A DNA stretch of 64,000 bases from NCBI RefSeq assembly GCF_003589595.1, contig NW_020653945.1, positions 12,604,028 through 12,668,027 on the forward strand. The letters are read 5' to 3'. A model generated the notes under the pieces. The model did no database searches, was not told the DNA's origin, and saw only the letters and a list, made by a program, of their open reading frames with translations. This DNA is from Hyposmocoma kahamanoa (Eukaryota; Arthropoda; Insecta; Lepidoptera; Cosmopterigidae). The translations under genes and the position numbers were made by a program. Positions 10,658 to 21,568 of the stretch are shown here, in pieces (the first letter of the stretch is position 1; each line of letters opens with the position of its first letter).

Positions 10658-12063
10658 GGGCGCACGATAAGTTTCCGGAATGAATAAGAAAAAAATATTA
10701 TAAATGGTCAGAAATGAATTTAATGTTTCTCAAAATATAATATAAATTATTATGTTATATTTTGTTAATTATAAATTTAAATTCTCCGTTAGCGTTAATG
10801 CACTTTTTCATACGAATGAACCAATTTTAATTATTTATTTTAGGAATTTTTACAACTATACGTTAAAGATGGTGTATAAAACTAAACAATATAAAAAAAA
10901 AGCCTATTACAAACCTCCAATTTTGAGAACATTTATGCCACTCCTCCGTGACAATCTCTGAAACATATTTTTCATATTCTTCTACAGCATCTTCAGGTCA
11001 TGAAAATCGTTGGTTCTTAATTTATGGAAATAAATAAAAGTCAAAAGGTGCCAGGTCGAGACTATATGCGGGATGGCTCATAAGGTCAAAGTTGTTCACC
11101 TTCAAAAATTCATTTGTCTATTTGACAATGTGAGAACTGGCATTGTCGTGGTGCAAGATGATACAGCGTTTAAGGCTATTTTTACGGAGTTTGTCAATAA
11201 CTTCCGGCAAACAAATGGTCGTGTACCAATCACTATTCACGGTACAACGATTCTCCAAAGCAACAGTAGCCACGTGTCAAGTTTTATTAAAAAAAGAAGC
11301 AATCATCCGCTTAGAGGCACTTTACACTCGCGCCACTTTGGTTAGTTCTGGGCTCATCTCGAAAGACCCATACGCTCGGTTGCTGCTTTGTTTTGGGTTC
11401 GTAACTATAGATCCATATTTCGTCACCTGTTATTGTGTTCCACACCAATTTTGACGCCCCTTCGTTGAATCTGGTAAGCATGGCATTGCACCAAGTGACG
11501 CGATCCGTTTTTTGAGCTTCAGTCAAGTTGTGTGGGATCCACCGAGAACATAGCTTTTTCACACTCAAAAGTTTATGTAGTATTGATTCTATTTGACTCA
11601 TGCCTATGCCTAAAGATGCCTGAATCTTATGATATGTCACATGCCTGTCTGTTTTGATCATACAGCGCATAGCATCAATGTTTTTGTTGTTCACAGCAGT
11701 GGACGGGCGACTATCACGAAATTCGTCACTGAGATTCACATGACCGCGTTTGAATTCTGCAAATCAGCTATAAATAGTCGTCTTGCATGGTGCTTCATTG
11801 CCAAAAACAGTTTGGAGCCGAGCTAAGTTCCGCTGAGCTGTTCAATTAAACTTAAAGTCGTAGAAAATCATACTACGAAACGAGTTAAATCCATGGTGAC
11901 GTAGACAACCAATTTCTAAAATGACGCCACATTGTAAAAACAAGTGACAGTCAGATGAAACAAACTGTATTCTACAGCCAAAGAGTTCCATATTGAAATG
12001 TTCTAATTACTTTTTAAATATTGTTTATGTAAGTGGCTAGTTCCGGAAACTTATAGTGTGCCC
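10658..12063 (-). mobile_element. Mariner DNA transposon with broken transposase
   Basis: The 1.4-kb element has inverted ends GGGCGCACGATAAGTTTCC (left) and GGGCACACTATAAGTTTCC (read inward from the right), 21 of 23 matching. A TA follows the right end; on the left it reads TG. The transposase is on the minus strand. The longest piece (11739-11311) has SRWIPHNLTEAQKTDRVTWC and TGDEIWIYSYEPKTKQQ, which carries the first catalytic Asp. Further on, in other frames, HHDNASSH and LDLAPFDF supply the second and third acidic positions. The helix-turn-helix region near 11740-11830 is shifted out of frame, and a stop follows HHDNASSH. All three catalytic Asp are still visible, but the gene cannot give a full protein. 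Confidence 0.85.
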
Positions 12064-13480
12064 TATGTACTATGATTTTTAGCAATAATAGAAACTAACT
12101 AAAACTTAAAACGATAAACTGTTTATTTCTTTACATGTGTAAGTTAATTAAAAACACCAAAATAGAGATAATACCAAAGTTGAAATAATAGTTATATTTT
12201 TGAAAATAAATATTTGATTTATATTTTTTATGTCAATTAATATTAAGATTCATGAATATTATAACTCTACCATTTTCGCATTGGAAAAGGTTACTTCATG
12301 CTCAATTCAAGTAATTTTAAACCAATTTTTAATATACTACTGTATGTCTGTTTCTTTGGTTAATTTGAAAGCTTAAACGGACTTAAACGGACTTTCATTT
12401 GCGAATACTTTTATGTTTGTTTTGATCCCCCAAATCTTTACGTTTTGTATACATTTGTTTAGTATTTTGTATGTACTGTAGCATAATAGGGTCCAGAGCT
12501 ACACTGGACTGAGGCTGGGCCACAAATCAGACATAAAATTTTACATTTACTGAGTAAGAGTTTATGGTGAACTAAAATAAGAAAAGCTATAAGTCACACA
12601 TCACATATAAAAAGGAAAACAAAAGTATACTACTACAGGAATTAGAAAATGTACAAGCTACATATATAAAGAAGGGAACACAAAGGGTACGCAACTACAC
12701 TTTTATGGTTCCGTAACGCTGCTATATTAAAATAGTCGGATAGACTGATTAAAGGAATTAACAATAATAATAATTTAACGTAAAACAGCAATTTAGTCAC
12801 AATACGGCTTCACAATATTAATTGTCCAGCAAACAGAAGGACTATGATCTAATGGTGTGGATCCTCAGCACAGGAAACTTGGTACTTGTAAATGTATCCA
12901 GAAATACTTTAGGTCTTTGGGTAGTCGTTACATTTCGTATGTTGTAGACGCCACTTCCGGTAGTTAGGTAGTATATAGAAAATTGCGAGCGGATATCAAG
13001 AATGAATTGATGAATATATATATATGTATCTATAGTTCACACCAACTGAAAAAATTACACAAAGCACACCGACAAATAGTACATTAGAAGTTAACTTTTT
13101 CGTACACTTCTAATTGCAATATGTGGATTTGTTCATATTTTTGCCAAGAAAATACCACTCGTCAGTATCTTGTCAAAATAAAACACACCCCAAAAACAAA
13201 CCTTCTTACAAAAAGAAGCATTAGCATTTTTAAATTTCATTATGTGCCCTACTAAGCCACAAAAAGGTTCCAAACCAAACAGACTAAGAAAAAAGATGTC
13301 CATGCCGCGTGTTATGCTGCAGTACCTTAGAGGATAGAAAAACAATTTCCATAGTCTAAGTGCAGTACCCAAAAAATTCATGTGGCAGATGCTAGGAGGA
13401 TTTTATATAACGTCATTATTTTAAGTCTTGAAACATCCAATGTTTAGGTATGTAATTATATATTTTTTTGTAGTATAAAG
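12064..13480. other. No gene recognised
   Basis: AT-rich DNA with no convincing exon, repeat end or RNA gene. Confidence 0.4.
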
Positions 13481-13786
13481 TAACGAGACGAACATGTCAT
13501 GCACCTGATGGTAGGCGACACCCCCGTCCGAAACAGTTGCAGTGCCACTCAGAGCTCGTAAAGATCCACGAAATCGTCAAGATCTGAAGGGCACTGCCAC
13601 TGCGTCCGAGACATAAGTTGAAAAATCTTATGTCGTCTTAAGTCGTGTCTGTAATTTCACCAGCACCTTAACTCTTTAATACCGGAACGCAGTAATGTTC
13701 GCATTACTGCTTAGTTGCAGAAATGTGTAAGATGGCAGGACTTCCCTGGACGAACTCTTTCACAAGGAGCTCTACTGCTGCTAAAA
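13481..13786 (+). repeat. Rep-A copy 4
   Basis: Full-length copy from AACGAGACGAACATG to GGAGCTCTACTGCTGCTAAAA, with small changes and a duplicated GTCTTAAGTCGTGTC-like stretch in the middle. Confidence 0.75.
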
Positions 13787-14999
13787 GCTGTCTTAACGAG
13801 ATGATTCTAAAATAATCTGCATATATTTAATTTCAATATAAAAAAAACTATTTTGATCCACAGAGACCTTGACAAGTCGTTTTCTTTATTCTTTTATTAA
13901 TAAGTTGCTTTCTCTATTCATTTATTAATAAAATATCTGAAAAAAACAAAAACAAATGAACAATCGACTGCGTCAAAAACTTTCTGTTAAAACCTTTGCC
14001 TACCCAAGTAACTGGGTGCAGAAACGAGAGAAAGAAACTTTAGAGTTCTGTTCGAGCAATGTTCAACGCACCACGTAATTTTCTTGTCCGATACCAAATT
14101 AAGTTAAATCTAAAGCAAATAACCAATTAAATAGCTTATCTTATTAAAATTTAAATCTTGAAACTTGTTAGACGTTCTTTTTCTCTTTTCACTCGGATTT
14201 TTTTGGTAATAATGTATTTGTAGTTAGGTATCGTTCAGATTCACCCCAAGTGCAGGGCAGCTTACTAGTTACTAGTTTTGGAGCATATGGTACGGAACTT
14301 TAGGGAGTGATTCCTTTTTTTGGAAATATTTGTTCTGGCAGGACGCGTGTGGCGCTCTAAGAATGGTGTAAAAAGTAGGAAGTGTAAATAAATACAGACA
14401 GGCAGCTCTATTTGCGGCAGCGACAGGCGTCTGGGCGCGTGCGCGGCGTGGCGCGCTGTAGACATAGAGCAGACGTCACGGTAAATGCTTGCAGATAGGA
14501 CACTCATGATCACGATGAACCACTCTCCAGATTAGTAAGGAGCTATAATATTTCTTAACACTGAAACTTATTTTATGTGCATGTGAATGGATATTTCTTT
14601 GAAACAACGTTTAAATAGGCCAGAGGCCGCACATATGTTTGACAGCACAGGTTAATTTTTGACTCTACTACTTGCCCTTGTCGCGTGTCTGCGACATGCT
14701 GCCCATCCTGAAGTGCATTTTGCCATCTACTATCAATAAATAGGTTTAGGTTGCACTGCTTCTTACAAAATTTTCTTCCCATAAAGCATCTAAACCCTGT
14801 TATAGCAGATATATTTATTATTAATGCCTTTTTTCTCCAATCATACGTTCACGACTATTGTTTTAAGGATTACTTATCATTTAACTTAGGCATGGAGGCA
14901 ATATTTTATATCAACAGGGGTATCAAGTTCGATGTGATAGTTTGGGTGCAGGGTTATCATCTGGAGTGGAGACTTGAATGAATGAGCGGGAGGAGGACA

Positions 15000-15379
15000 T
15001 TGTGTCCGGGAGAGTGTAGAGCGGGCGGTAATGTCGACGGGCGCGCGGGGCTGGCGGTGGGGCGGGCCGTCGTCGGGCGCCGCAGTCCGCGCGAGGAGCC
15101 GCTGTCGGCGTGTTGTCTATTGTTAGTATCCGTGTACCGCATCGAGTCTCGCGATCGTAGCCTTTGTTTATTCTTTCAAGCGAGCCCATTACAGCTGTTC
15201 AGTAACGCGTTGTTGCACCCTAGATTAGTGTTATTCAGTGTCAGCATTGTTATCAGTGGGAGATCCGCAGTGAGTGAATGCTTTGTGTAATCAGCTGAGC
15301 GTGGATGAAGCACCCCAGGTGCAGGTGAAGTGGTTGGTGTGGTGCGCGCGCCTCCGCTACAGCGGAGAGCGGCTCAGCT
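15000..15379 (+). promoter_or_regulatory. CpG-rich promoter and 5' leader of the scaffold-protein gene
   Basis: A block far richer in G+C and CpG than its surroundings, densest at about 15025-15105. It is followed by two arthropod-type initiators, TTCAGTAACG near 15198 and TTCAGTGTCAG near 15234. The leader then runs to the ATG at 15380, whose context GCTATGGCGGCG is good. No TATA box is obvious, which fits a broadly expressed or developmental promoter. An upstream ATG at 14982 opens a 102-codon frame, but it lies before the initiators. Confidence 0.55.
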
Positions 15380-16261
15380 ATGGCGGCGACGGCCCGCCGC
15401 GAAATTGATACCGGCGAAGAGGATATTGCTGCTATTGCCAAACAAATTTCCGACCATGCTGAGGCCATCTATCAGACTTGGAAAGCGCGGGGCCTTGCGC
15501 CAACTGAGATCCTGTCATGTAGGCCGACACCGGGTCTCAAGCTGGCCGAGAGTCTTAGAACGAAGCCACGACCCGAACCTAAACCTGAGTTAAAGCAGCG
15601 ACCCGATATTAGGCGAGAACAGCGCCCTGAGCTAGCACGAGAGCCAAGACCAGATGCTCGTCGAGAACAGAGGCCCGAACCACGTCGTGAAACTCGGTCA
15701 GAGCCTGGAGAAACGGTAGAAGTAATGTTACCGCCGGATTTAGTCCCGGAGCGGAATGGCAATGCAGGTGCTGGAGCCGGCGGTCGGCGAGCTGACCCTG
15801 CAGCAATGCGATTGGAGGTCGCTCGCGAGGAAGAACGCTTATTACGAGCATTGCGCACTGGCGGTGTGGTGGCTGAGCGCACAGCAGAGCGGCCTGATGT
15901 TGTGCCGCCAGTATCTCTTGTGGACTACGCTAAGAGCCGTTACCAGGATCGTTTAGATACTGGTGCTAGAAAGCCCGCAGCCGGAGCGACTAGCGAAAGA
16001 CGAGCTTCACTAGGTTCACATGTAACTGAGGCTAGATCAAAATTTGAAGCACGGGCTCGTCGGGCTTCTAGCGCTGGTGCCGGTGAGCTCGCAGCAGCCG
16101 GTTCGACACCGGTGCGCCCTTTTCTTACGCGTGGCTCTGTGGCCGAGCGTGTGTTAATGTTTGAACGGTGTCCAAGCGAAGCTACTTTAGAGCTCGCTAA
16201 GAGGAAAACACCTGCGGCTACAACATGGCGAGGACCACACGATGTCATCAATAGGGCGCAG
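15380..16261 (+). CDS. First coding exon of a large Arg/Glu-rich, probably cytoskeletal, protein
   Basis: 294 codons from ATG to a strong donor (GGGCGCAG then GTGAGT), ending in phase 0. An N-terminal block, EEDIAAIAKQISDHAEAIYQ then TWKARGLAPTEILSC, looks like a folded conserved motif. It is followed by charged repeats of the form RPEPRREQRPE (about residues 55-115), then LVDYAKSRYQDRL, KFEARARRAS and RGSVAERVLMFERCPSE near the end. The last motif is of the kind seen near the start of smoothelin-, supervillin- or neurabin-type actin scaffolds, so a cytoskeletal scaffold is inferred, not proven. Codon use is far more GC-rich than the neighbourhood. The rest of the gene must lie downstream. 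An open minus-strand frame over 15882-15472 is a shadow of this exon. Confidence 0.8.
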
Positions 16262-16474
16262 GTGAGTTTTCTTAGATAACATTTTTAAAGCTATTATTCA
16301 AATTTAATTCAATTCTTTTATTTCGAAACTTTAACCACATTGGACGTGTACGTACGATGTACCGCAGGCTTATAAAGTAAATGATTTTAAGACAGAAGTC
16401 GTCACAACAATAATGCGAGTTCTGTGAGTTATGTAAAAAATAATTACCAAGCATAATTTGTTACCGCGTCACAG

Positions 16475-16519
16475 CAGCGGCGGTATTCGTCTCTTGAGCA
16501 GCAACAGTGGCAGCGACGA
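16475..16519 (+). CDS. Candidate 45-nt second exon of the scaffold gene
   Basis: Between CGCGTCACAG and GTAACG lies an in-frame 15-codon stretch, QRRYSSLEQQQWQRR, compatible with the phase-0 exit of the exon ending at 16261. The polypyrimidine tract is poor and the donor is weak. RNA evidence would be needed to call it. Confidence 0.3.
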
Positions 16520-16841
16520 GTAACGTTTGAGATGCGAACAATAAGCGGATTGCATGTTATTCAAATGGGTGTACCACACAGTGACATCAGCTGTAGATAG
16601 ATATACATAAGCGCTACGCACTGTTCGACGATTGGACACACTCCGAACAACTCAACTACATAGTTATTTTGCAATCATCTTTCACTAACCAAACTCTTTA
16701 GCAGCACGCAAAGGCTCTTACACATTTTTCATTTTAATAAGGGTTAGAACCTGTGTCAATTATACACCTAGGTAATTAGAGATGGTCTTCATAGTAACAT
16801 GGAAAGGTACTCACTAGCATAGCACTATTAGCGGCGTGCAG

Positions 16842-16900
16842 CGAATGAGTCCAATGAACCAACCGGTGGCGGTGGACTATACAATCGCTGCGAGTGCTGA
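16842..16900 (+). CDS. Candidate 59-nt exon of the scaffold gene
   Basis: Follows GCGTGCAG and ends before GTGAGACC, giving RMSPMNQPVAVDYTIAASA in the phase required by either preceding exon. The surrounding 150 bp are GC-rich like the first exon. No pyrimidine tract precedes it, so it may equally be a GC-rich regulatory patch. Confidence 0.22.
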
Positions 16901-17449
16901 GTGAGACCGGCGGGAGTAGCCGCACTACGACCTGCACCGACAACGTGCGCGGCCCACTGCATTTTTGTCAGGCTGCCAATATTGTGTTGCTCCTCGCTCT
17001 CTACTGGTGATATGCGATGCAAACTTTATACATACATTATGTTTCGGGAATGTACAACAAACGTGAGGCACATTTTTTTTTTATAAACAACGTCTGTATT
17101 TAATTAAGATAATATACAGGTAAGGTAAAGGTAAGGCACATTTGATTTGATCGTTATTATGTGAATCGAAATACGTTATATCACAATGCTCCAAAGTAAT
17201 TAATATGTACAGAATTAAATGTGTTCAAAGCAGTCACTATTTGGTTTATTCTGTTAAATCAGTGGTTGCGGTTGCGGTTTTTCCAAACAAATTAACTGCG
17301 AGTGAAACATACTCGTGAGTATGGTGGTTTCTTATTTAGTTTTATATTTTTAGTTCTTATACTCCTGTACTGATGACATAAAATTTTAGATCACGCGTAA
17401 CACCATAAACTTGAAAAACCAGGTTTATTCGATGATCTCAAAAGCAAAG

Positions 17450-17575
17450 TGAGAGTCAAAGTCAAATAATCATTTATTCCGTAGGTAAAGTTTTCACACT
17501 TCAAAACGTCATTTTTAAGCTACTGCTAGTTCACTACGCTGACCTCCATGAGAAGAACGAGCAAGGGACTCTAGG
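17450..17575 (+). repeat. Probable LINE 3'-end derived fragment
   Basis: Carries AGTCAAAGTCAAATAATCAT followed by CATTTTTAAGCTACTGCTAG, a motif set found in many lepidopteran genomes at the 3' ends of non-LTR elements. No coding part remains. Confidence 0.4.
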
Positions 17576-17777
17576 GATTGCTCTTTTCAAATAAATTTAA
17601 ATGCTATAGAATAACATTGAGAATCATATTTGTGTGGAATCTAGACGCACGTTGTCTTTCCACACATCTTTATCTAACACGTAGTCTACAATTTGGGCGA
17701 CGACAACGACGGCAAATGTCATTTGCTATGAAATTGCGTGTCGCTAAACGATTTCATTGCGACTGCCGATAAAAATG

Positions 17778-17824
17778 CCTTCTGAACTGAAAAGTAGATG
17801 AACTCTACTTTTCAGTTCAGAAGG
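17778..17824. repeat. Perfect 20-bp hairpin with 7-nt loop
   Basis: CCTTCTGAACTGAAAAGTAG, loop ATGAACT, then its exact reverse complement. The symmetry does not extend into the flanks. Confidence 0.8.
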
Positions 17825-20373
17825 ATAGAATATTGTGATTATAATGTCGATTATACTTGTTACTTTTCCGTATTAGTTATGGACACATAGTAGTCTCCAT
17901 GGTTCCATCCACTTTCTTGATAGAGATTCAGCAAAACTTACCATAGAATTTATCTAATACTCTCTACTAATTTGAAATGTGGTATGGTATATGTAACACA
18001 TTTTCATGTAACAGTAATTCTCACGCACTACGAATCGCAAACAGTGACAAGCAGGATACGATTTCCAGGCATTCGGGTCACGCTCCAACCAGGTGTCTGT
18101 TGTCATGTGTAGGTACTATATTGGTATATTGTTATTATTGTACGTGATTGAAAAATTGTCGTTGAAAATATTTTAAACGAGCACATTTGTATTCAGAAAC
18201 AGGCGTGCCTCAAATGCATCATTATTTTCTAACGGAAGGAGATTGTTCACCTCACCGAACATACCTATAAAAAATAGTGTTCCAAATTTAAACTCGGAAC
18301 GGCGGGAATCGCTTGGCTAACGCCCAGCAGTACCCGATTATACTCGACTAACCCCGAATACATTCGGCTTGCTCCGCCGCGTAGTCATGATTGTAACGCG
18401 TGGACCATGTCTTGTTCAGTTTCGTTTGTGTCATTTTTGTGATTGGTTTTTAAAATATCATCGGGTTTTGATCAGAATTGCTTCAAATCCCAAAAACCAG
18501 TTTTAGAAATCATATTTTTGAGATACTAGTAGTATTCTTATCGCTTTTGGTAACAGGAAACCCCACTTATAAACTCACCTACATATCGACTGAGGAAATA
18601 ATCGGTAAATTGTACGGAAGTGTGTGTCTGCTAATTTTTGAGAAATCATACACCACAGACAGTAATTGGAATGTTATGTAACGATTAATAGTTGCTATAA
18701 AATTGAGAATAACGCCCACGCATGCCATGCACGTAAAATTATTACAATTGTGTCATGCAAAATTACGAGACACTGAAATTGGTCCACTGACATTTCCATT
18801 GAAATTTTTCTTTCACCGAAAATGTCAGCTACTCGACACAAGACAGTGTGCAATGTAAATTAAGCAACGTCTTACAAAATATTTTTTTAAATTTAAGCGC
18901 CGCTTACTGACAATAAAGGGTCGTCTATTATGAGAGCGAACAAGAAATATATATCTTGCTCGGGGTCACAACGGAAACTTTGAGATGTATAAATATTGTC
19001 ATGTCAAGTAAGTGGGTCGTCGTAAATCTAAGAACAAACTGAAATAACAATCATTTCCGAAAGAATGACGATAAGTTAAAACTTGTCCAAAGCGATAGCT
19101 TCGCAGTAAAAGTTGATTGGAAGTTGTTAGACAGGACTCAAGGTCGATAGGGCAGTCGCGTGGTAGCACGCAAGACCCGCTGCTCGCCGGAAACGATAAT
19201 GTTGAGTACATGTTGCTCAACAAATTCTAAGTTTTCTCTGAGAATGCGGCGTAGGCCTAGCGGCTTACAGAACTCTATATAGCTTTATGCATGCGTGTTC
19301 ACAGGTGACAACGTAATAGACAGCCTAGAACCCTTGACTTGTCATATTTAGTCAGATTTCTTCCTATTGAAAATGTATATTGTACTTATTGCTTTAAGAA
19401 TGGGAGAATAATAAGTTGCGTACTAAAAACTTATACACGATGCTTTATTTCGGCGGCCACTACCTCTTTGTATCTCTGATGCGAGTCTTTAAAAATTTAC
19501 ATAAGATATGTTAATGATATTAGGCGTCATGGAGTGATAACTAACATTAGAGAGTGAGTGAAAGCGTAATTTGTGCTTCTAAACCTGATGGAGAGATAAC
19601 ATCGGCGGATCTTTTACATGTTACGTGTATACCTTGTTATGATTGTTATCGGTTGTTTGTAGCAGGTTTGTTGGCTGCTGACTCAGAGACAGTGGACAAA
19701 TTAGATAAGGCCTAGTTAATTGAACTTTCTTTTTGAATGAATGTAGTATTTAGAATTACCCTTCTTCTGAAGGGAGACTGGATTGGACAACGTATTAATT
19801 TTTAGTTCGGTCTTTAAATGCTTGTTGTGTTTAATTAATTTTGTATAACTTCATTCAGATACCTTTAAGTAGAGTAAAATAATTGTTACATTACTCAGCT
19901 GTCCTGCTTGTATAAAGTATTTCAAGCAAATAATTTGATAAAACAAAGTTTTGCTATAAACGATAGGCACATATGAAACAACTAGAGAACGACGAACAAT
20001 TCAGGTGGTTAGAGCAATCGGCGAACCGTGTCAGGGTCGCGTGGTACAAATCATATGTACTGCATTAGGAGTGCCGCTCGCGCTGTCACTGCATTCATCT
20101 ACTTAGTTACCTCTACAGCCGCAATGTAATAACTAATCCACGGAAGAAGAAAAAACAATGGAAAGGCCTTAAGCCTCGAATACTATCAGAACTGCTGCCA
20201 CCAAAACTCAATGAAGTATTTCATAACTACTGGCACACGTGTCAAGCCCACTAAGCACTTTTACTGTATTTATTGTTCTGTGACCAAACCAGTGATATAA
20301 TATCCAATTTTAGAACATTTCCTTGTGCAGGACAAAAATCACAATGAGGGAAATAACATGAAAGAGCCCTCAT

Positions 20374-20580
20374 GTATTTCGGGAATATCTGCCCACACTT
20401 GCCAGAAGACCGTCTTGCCCTTCTGCCACTCCATCGCTGTCGGTAGGTGACGTAGTTGTAATAGCCGACTCGAATTTGCCCAGGGGAGTTTGGCTCATTG
20501 GCCGTATTATTAAAACATTCCCCGGGCAGGATAGTATCTAAGAGTAGTAGAAGTCGCCACCGAACGGTGGCAGTTTAAAG
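20374..20580 (+). pseudogene. BEL/Pao-type LTR retrotransposon integrase C-terminus
   Basis: One plus frame reads VFREYLPTLARRPS, then GDVVVIADSNLPRGVWLIGR and IIKTFPGQD. This is the typical Pao/BEL integrase tail (GD-V-I-D-NLPR-W-LGR-I-PG-D). A frameshift near 20540 moves the reading to VVEVATE. No LTR, no polymerase and no Gag were seen nearby, so this is a small relic. Confidence 0.7.
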
Positions 20581-20584
20581 ACGG

Positions 20585-21325
20585 GTTCTCTCTTCGCTGA
20601 AAGATTCCTATCTAACATTTTTTCAGTAACTGCGCGATTTGATCTAACAATTAATTTAATTTATAACTTTCCTTACTTGTGGTTCGATTAGAACGATCAT
20701 TTCTTTTCTAACTTTTATACAGTTAGACAACTGTAACTACAAGATTCTTATGAGTGCTAAGTGATTATTAATTTAAAAATAATTAATTATTTAATTAACT
20801 AATTAATTTAATTAAAATACCATTACCTACTCTTCATAGCTATCAGATAATATATTTTTAATTTACCATTATTGACATAATTTTGGACCTTATCACGAAT
20901 GCGACGATTCCACTTCAACCTCAATCTACTATGTATATTGACCGATATCATACATATTATAACTTTATCGGTCACTGCATGCCTCTGCGCACTAAATAGA
21001 TTAAAAGCTCTAACGCTTTCACTTTCTCACGTTCGTTTGTTCCATGATAGAATTGCGCAACTTATTAACGTCGGAAGTTCTGACTCTTGATGAAATTGGT
21101 GTCAGTGTTGGAATCCGCTTGTGAATATGTCTGTGCCTTATTATTCCTTTTATATTTGAAACAATGTAAATTTAAGAATTAGATAGCATTGATGAATTAC
21201 AGCAGTTGACTAGTTGACGAAAATAACGCATTAAGGAAAATGACGAGGTTTCCCTAATTCCATTAAAGTAAATTGTGCCGTTAGATGTTTGACTGATTAA
21301 GATGCAATGCTTTTTTGATACCAAG
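20585..21325. other. No gene recognised
   Basis: AT-rich, with a run of alternating TTAATTAATTAA-like motifs near 20790-20815. Nothing else was identified. Confidence 0.4.
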
Positions 21326-21568
21326 TGACAGGACGGAAAAGTTGTGCGCCTGTTGGGAAACGACACGCCTGTCCATAACAGTTGCAGTGCAACTGAGAAC
21401 TTTATATCGCAAAGATCTGAGGAGCACCATGAGACATAAGTTGACAAGTCCCATGTGCCTGTAATTTCACCAGCACCCTTCAAAACCGGGACGCAGTAAT
21501 GCAGAAATAAGTAAGGTCGCACTACTTCCCTGGACGAGATCTTTCACAAGCTCTATTACTACTAAAAG
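21326..21568 (+). repeat. Rep-A copy 5
   Basis: Runs from AGTGACAGGACGGAAAAG to the CTACTAAAA end, with internal deletions around the GCACTGCC and GGCGGCAG segments. Confidence 0.7.

Noticed and set aside
11073..11454. Plus-strand coding frames
   Set aside because: They lie opposite the mariner transposase and have no domain of their own.
15472..15882. A 136-codon minus-strand gene
   Set aside because: Antisense shadow of the GC-rich first scaffold exon; Arg/Ser/Gly-rich with no signals.
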